A stretch of 64,000 nt of DNA from Flagellimonas aurea (lineage in GTDB: Bacteria; Bacteroidota; Bacteroidia; Flavobacteriales; Flavobacteriaceae): NCBI RefSeq assembly GCF_017313785.1, contig NZ_JAFLNL010000006.1:62001-126000 (forward strand), given 5' to 3'. Shown here one piece after another: positions 61,180-64,000 of the stretch. Positions within the stretch are counted from its first letter, which is position 1, and each line of letters starts with the position of its first letter. A program made the translations under genes and the position numbers. The notes under the pieces were generated by a model. That model saw only the letters and a program-made list of their open reading frames with translations. It was not told where the DNA came from and ran no database searches.

Positions 61180-63054
61180 TCACGATACATCAATGAAATG
61201 ATTGGCCTTTCTTATTTTGACCACCAATCTGTTCAATTCCCTGTTCAATTCGGGCTCTCCAATATCCGGTTTTAGCAGAGTAACCTTTTCAGCTATTTTC
61301 ACCTTTTTAATCTTAAAGGTTTTTTTTCCTGTTTCCTTGATAGCCATTTCTACTTGATTCCTTAGGTCAATTGCCTTAATCCCCTTTGTCGTCCCGTCTT
61401 TGTTTTTTTGGATTTTTGTAAATAAATCTTGTGGCAATTTGATGGTGGATCTATACTGTGTTTCAGCATTAACGTCCTTGACCGTACATCTATCCGCAAA
61501 TCCCCCGTCCTCAATTTCGACTTCCCTGCCATAAAACCCTTCAACAGCAACTTTAAAAGTTTGCATTGGCACGTAGTTTTCTATCTCCCGATACTTTAAC
61601 AACCAACAGAAATTGCCAGTTTCAGAGAACAATTCTTGTATCTCTTTCTTTTTGGGGTTATGGTTCTCATTCTTATTTTTCCTGTCACTGTCTAGAATGA
61701 TTCCGAAATTTTGGTTTAGCCTTTTGATAAAAGTTAGTTCTAATTCACCTTCGTTCATCAGAAACGATTGGTAATTGTCCCCACCATAGAACATTATGGA
61801 ATAATGCACACCTTCCTTTAACTCAGGAGAAATACAAGAAACCCAATAATTAATATATACCTTATCACTAGGGCCTTCCACCCATAGAATGTAATTGGTC
61901 TGAAGCAAATCACTTGGCCTATAGCCCAAATCATGAATAGTCTTGATTTTCTCATTTTCAAGTTTTAAACGACTTATCAAAGATTTGACACCAGTCTTCT
62001 TGACCGCAAAAATGGATACATTAGGGTTATTGATAAAGGTTGCGGAATGGGATGAAAAGAAGAAGATATGCTTATCAAAAAATTGCAGGGCATTGAGCAA
62101 CCTTACCTGCCATGCGGGATGCAAATGGTTTTCGGGTTCTTCAATACAGATAATGGTCTGATCTTTCCTCCTTAGGAAGACTGGGAAGAGAATTGAAATG
62201 ATGGTTTGTAGGCCATCCCCAAGATTATAGATTTCATATTGCTTGTCCCTTCCCAGTTTTATATGCAGAACATCTTCATCATATTTCGGAATTAATGTCA
62301 CCTTTGATCTGAAAATATATTCTTGTAAGAAACCTTCGAACTGTCTAATCTCATCTCGTTGGTTTTCATCACCCAAAAGCAACTTTCTGACGTCCTCATA
62401 TATGGTGAGCCCCGTATAGATTGACAAATCTCGATTAGGATCCTGAAAGTAATCATACTTAGTCCTTTCTAAAAAACTATCGTTATTGGCAAACCTATTG
62501 TTATCTACATATTGAATCGGCCTCAAGCCACGTAAAATCGGTATATACAGGGTTTTGGTGTTCTTACTCATCAAAAATTGCCTGTACTGGCTGAGACAAA
62601 TGTCTCGAACATTCTTAAATTGAGCCATTACATCCTTTAACTGTGATTTTTGATTAGGTAAAATCTTATCAAACCACTCTTCATTCAATAAAAGTAGTTT
62701 CTCTGTGAGCTCCAGAAATTTAATTGCTTCCTCAATGGTAATTTTTCCCAATGAATTTGCGAAATTGAATTCATCTTTCAATTTTATACCTTTGTTCCTC
62801 GCTATCCTCAAAGTTGAGTCATAGCCGTTAAGCACTGATTTTTGCAATCGTTTGAACTCATCTTCATTTAAGTCCGATCTAAAAAATTCCAGACCATCAC
62901 TTTTGCAAGCTATCTCCCTCAGTAACCTGCTCTTTCCAGAATTATTAACCCCAGCAAAGACATTGAATTTTGTCACGCCAAAAATGAACCCATCTGTCTT
63001 GTCCATCTGGAATTGTTCCAGCTTACCTGCATTTAGCTTTATTGCTCCTAACAT
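61180..63054 (-). CDS. OLD-family nuclease (AAA ATPase plus TOPRIM), putative defence protein
   Basis: A 624-aa class-1 OLD-like protein. The ABC/SMC-type ATPase has Walker A FAGVNNSGKS at residues 33-42 and Walker B IICIEEPENHLHPAW near residue 298 with the EEPE signature, plus FFFSSHSATFINN afterward. The TOPRIM nuclease domain follows: LWVEGPSDKVYINYW near residue 388 (catalytic Glu), then GIILDSDRKN near residue 451 (DxD). The C-terminal part extends to 624 aa. Relatives include the P2 Old protein and Gabija GajA, but no UvrD-like GajB gene is seen adjacent, so it may act alone or with a partner outside the window. AT-rich composition supports horizontal transfer. Confidence 0.88.
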   Translation of the reverse strand: MLGAIKLNAGKLEQFQMDKTDGFIFGVTKFNVFAGVNNSGKSRLLREIACKSDGLEFFRSDLNEDEFKRLQKSVLNGYDSTLRIARNKGIKLKDEFNFANSLGKITIEEAIKFLELTEKLLLLNEEWFDKILPNQKSQLKDVMAQFKNVRDICLSQYRQFLMSKNTKTLYIPILRGLRPIQYVDNNRFANNDSFLERTKYDYFQDPNRDLSIYTGLTIYEDVRKLLLGDENQRDEIRQFEGFLQEYIFRSKVTLIPKYDEDVLHIKLGRDKQYEIYNLGDGLQTIISILFPVFLRRKDQTIICIEEPENHLHPAWQVRLLNALQFFDKHIFFFSSHSATFINNPNVSIFAVKKTGVKSLISRLKLENEKIKTIHDLGYRPSDLLQTNYILWVEGPSDKVYINYWVSCISPELKEGVHYSIMFYGGDNYQSFLMNEGELELTFIKRLNQNFGIILDSDRKNKNENHNPKKKEIQELFSETGNFCWLLKYREIENYVPMQTFKVAVEGFYGREVEIEDGGFADRCTVKDVNAETQYRSTIKLPQDLFTKIQKNKDGTTKGIKAIDLRNQVEMAIKETGKKTFKIKKVKIAEKVTLLKPDIGEPELNRELNRLVVKIRKANHFIDVS

Positions 63055-63329
63055 TTTCTTTAAATTTAGTTAAAAGTTAAGAATTTCTTTAACATTAGAA
63101 GGTCAGCGTCAACCATGAATCGTTTTTTTGAGACCATGTTTGTTTACGGAGATAAATAAATAAAAAACTTGCAAAAGCATCCAGTAATAAAGGCTTCTCT
63201 CAAAAAAATGGTGAAGCTCTCCAACAAGCATTAATTCCCCCCATTACTTTTGTAAAGCTGCATTTTTGTAGAAAACCTGTCCTAAAGATCGGGGTATCTA
63301 CAATCCTAAAATGGGAAAAGCTACAATTG

Positions 63330-64000
63330 TTAAGGCACTATGACGGTCAAGGCTTTCCTTTCAATACCGATGAAAATGGTATTGTCCTCCACGGCATGGA
63401 ATTCCCCATCAATCTGGGAATCAAAATGGGTACCTGGGAGACTTGACAGAGCTAGGGTCGTAGTTTGAAAATGCCTTGCCTCCTTGAGCAAGTGCGGCCG
63501 GTTCATTAAGAGCAAGACGCCCAACACCAACATTTTGACCCTGTTGACCTTGGTAACGACCAACACATCTAAAAGTCCGTCCTGCAAGGATGCTTGGGGT
63601 GTAAGGCTCAGATGGTACCCCATCACATTGGTATTGGAAACAAACACCAAAAAGGGGTTCGTCTTCCATTTCCTGCCATTGGCCTTTATTTCGATCTCCT
63701 GGGGTTTCGTCATTTGCTTTAAGGAGGTCATGCACGCAGCCAGATACCCAGATAAGGCACGCCTATTGGACGATTCGTAATTCTTGATGACACTGGCATC
63801 AAAACCGACCCCCGTATTACTGAAAAAAAAGCGACCGTTCATCCGCCCCACATCAATTTTGGTCATATGGGCATTCCGCAAAAGTCCCAGTGCCTCACAC
63901 AAGTTTTTAGGGATATCGAGATTGGAAGCCAAACCATTTCCGGAACCAAAAGGTATGATGCCCAAGGGGATGTCGGTTCCCACAAGACAGGAAGCCACCT
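63330..64000 (-). CDS. Diacylglycerol kinase-like lipid kinase (3' part)
   Basis: The reading frame runs off the right edge, so the N-terminus and the GGDGT nucleotide motif are outside. The visible 223 codons carry the family motifs IIPFGSGNGLASNLDIP (the GSGN motif), GRFFFSNTGVGFDASVIKNY and a C-terminal beta-sandwich with LQDGLLDVLVV and DSQIDGEFHAVED. The family (YegS/DagK/sphingosine kinase) phosphorylates lipid hydroxyls. The apparent start at 63998 is a GTG inside the domain and is not the real start. Confidence 0.9.
   Translation of the reverse strand, partial: VASCLVGTDIPLGIIPFGSGNGLASNLDIPKNLCEALGLLRNAHMTKIDVGRMNGRFFFSNTGVGFDASVIKNYESSNRRALSGYLAACMTSLKQMTKPQEIEIKANGRKWKTNPFLVFVSNTNVMGYHLSLTPQASLQDGLLDVLVVTKVNRVKMLVLGVLLLMNRPHLLKEARHFQTTTLALSSLPGTHFDSQIDGEFHAVEDNTIFIGIERKALTVIVP

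Noticed and set aside
1..64000. CRISPR arrays, tRNA and rRNA genes
   Set aside because: No regularly spaced short direct repeats and no cloverleaf-like or rRNA-like sequence could be recognised by reading both strands.

Overview
The window looks like a chromosomal segment of a marine member of the Flavobacteriaceae (Bacteroidota). The evidence is three-fold: two SusC/SusD pairs, two PorP/SprF proteins each paired with a huge protein carrying a type IX secretion type-B C-terminal domain, and promoters of the Bacteroidota TAnnTTTG type. It contains no rRNA, no recognisable tRNA and no CRISPR array. Both edges cut genes: an N-acetylmuramoyl-L-alanine amidase at the left and a diacylglycerol-kinase-like lipid kinase at the right.

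Bases 736-25914 (almost all minus strand) form a large carbohydrate-utilisation region. In transcription order it has an ECF sigma factor, a FecR anti-sigma factor, a SusC with an N-terminal STN signalling domain, SusD, an uncharacterised membrane-anchored protein that may have an alpha/alpha-barrel, an AGE-family sugar epimerase, an MFS sugar porter, a LamG-transmembrane-SARP one-component regulator, a Tat-exported Gfo/Idh/MocA oxidoreductase, a HEAT-DUF1080 (3-keto-disaccharide hydrolase family) protein, an EEP phosphohydrolase, an SSS symporter, a NagB-LmbE fusion and a BadF-type N-acetylglucosamine kinase. My inference is import and breakdown of an N-acetylhexosamine-containing glycan, with a periplasmic 3-keto branch. 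The sigma factor is in frame only if one base is added to a C5 tract at its 5' end.

Bases 26072-40557 form a surface-adhesin region. A membrane TPR histidine kinase and a NarL-type response regulator sit beside two PorP/SprF plus giant type-B cargo pairs. An almost identical 37-bp dyad element occurs twice: 59 bp before the start of one giant adhesin, and about 55 bp before a small unknown ORF that is closed by a strong terminator. It is a good candidate operator for the response regulator.

Bases 41171-49962 look like part of an integrated mobile element. They carry an EEP protein, a DnaC-like ATPase, two helix-turn-helix proteins, twin perfect 24-bp palindromes and an RteC-domain protein. 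These flank a detoxification cargo of LysR, MFS, old-yellow-enzyme reductase and serine beta-lactamase-like hydrolase. No integrase or mobilisation gene is present in the window.

Bases 50138-52531 carry a compact module: a DUF7793-like protein, a PAS-AraC regulator, a MauE/DoxX-like redox membrane protein and a small exported two-cysteine peptide of the DUF6520 type. A repeated upstream motif is shared by both of its transcription units. Bases 52598-59468 are a SusC-SusD-metalloprotease operon, probably for peptide or protein uptake; its protease has an unusual HExxHxxGxxD zinc motif.

Bases 59500-63060 are AT-rich and rich in hairpins. They carry an XRE-like regulator and a class-1 OLD nuclease, probably a phage-defence or horizontally acquired island.
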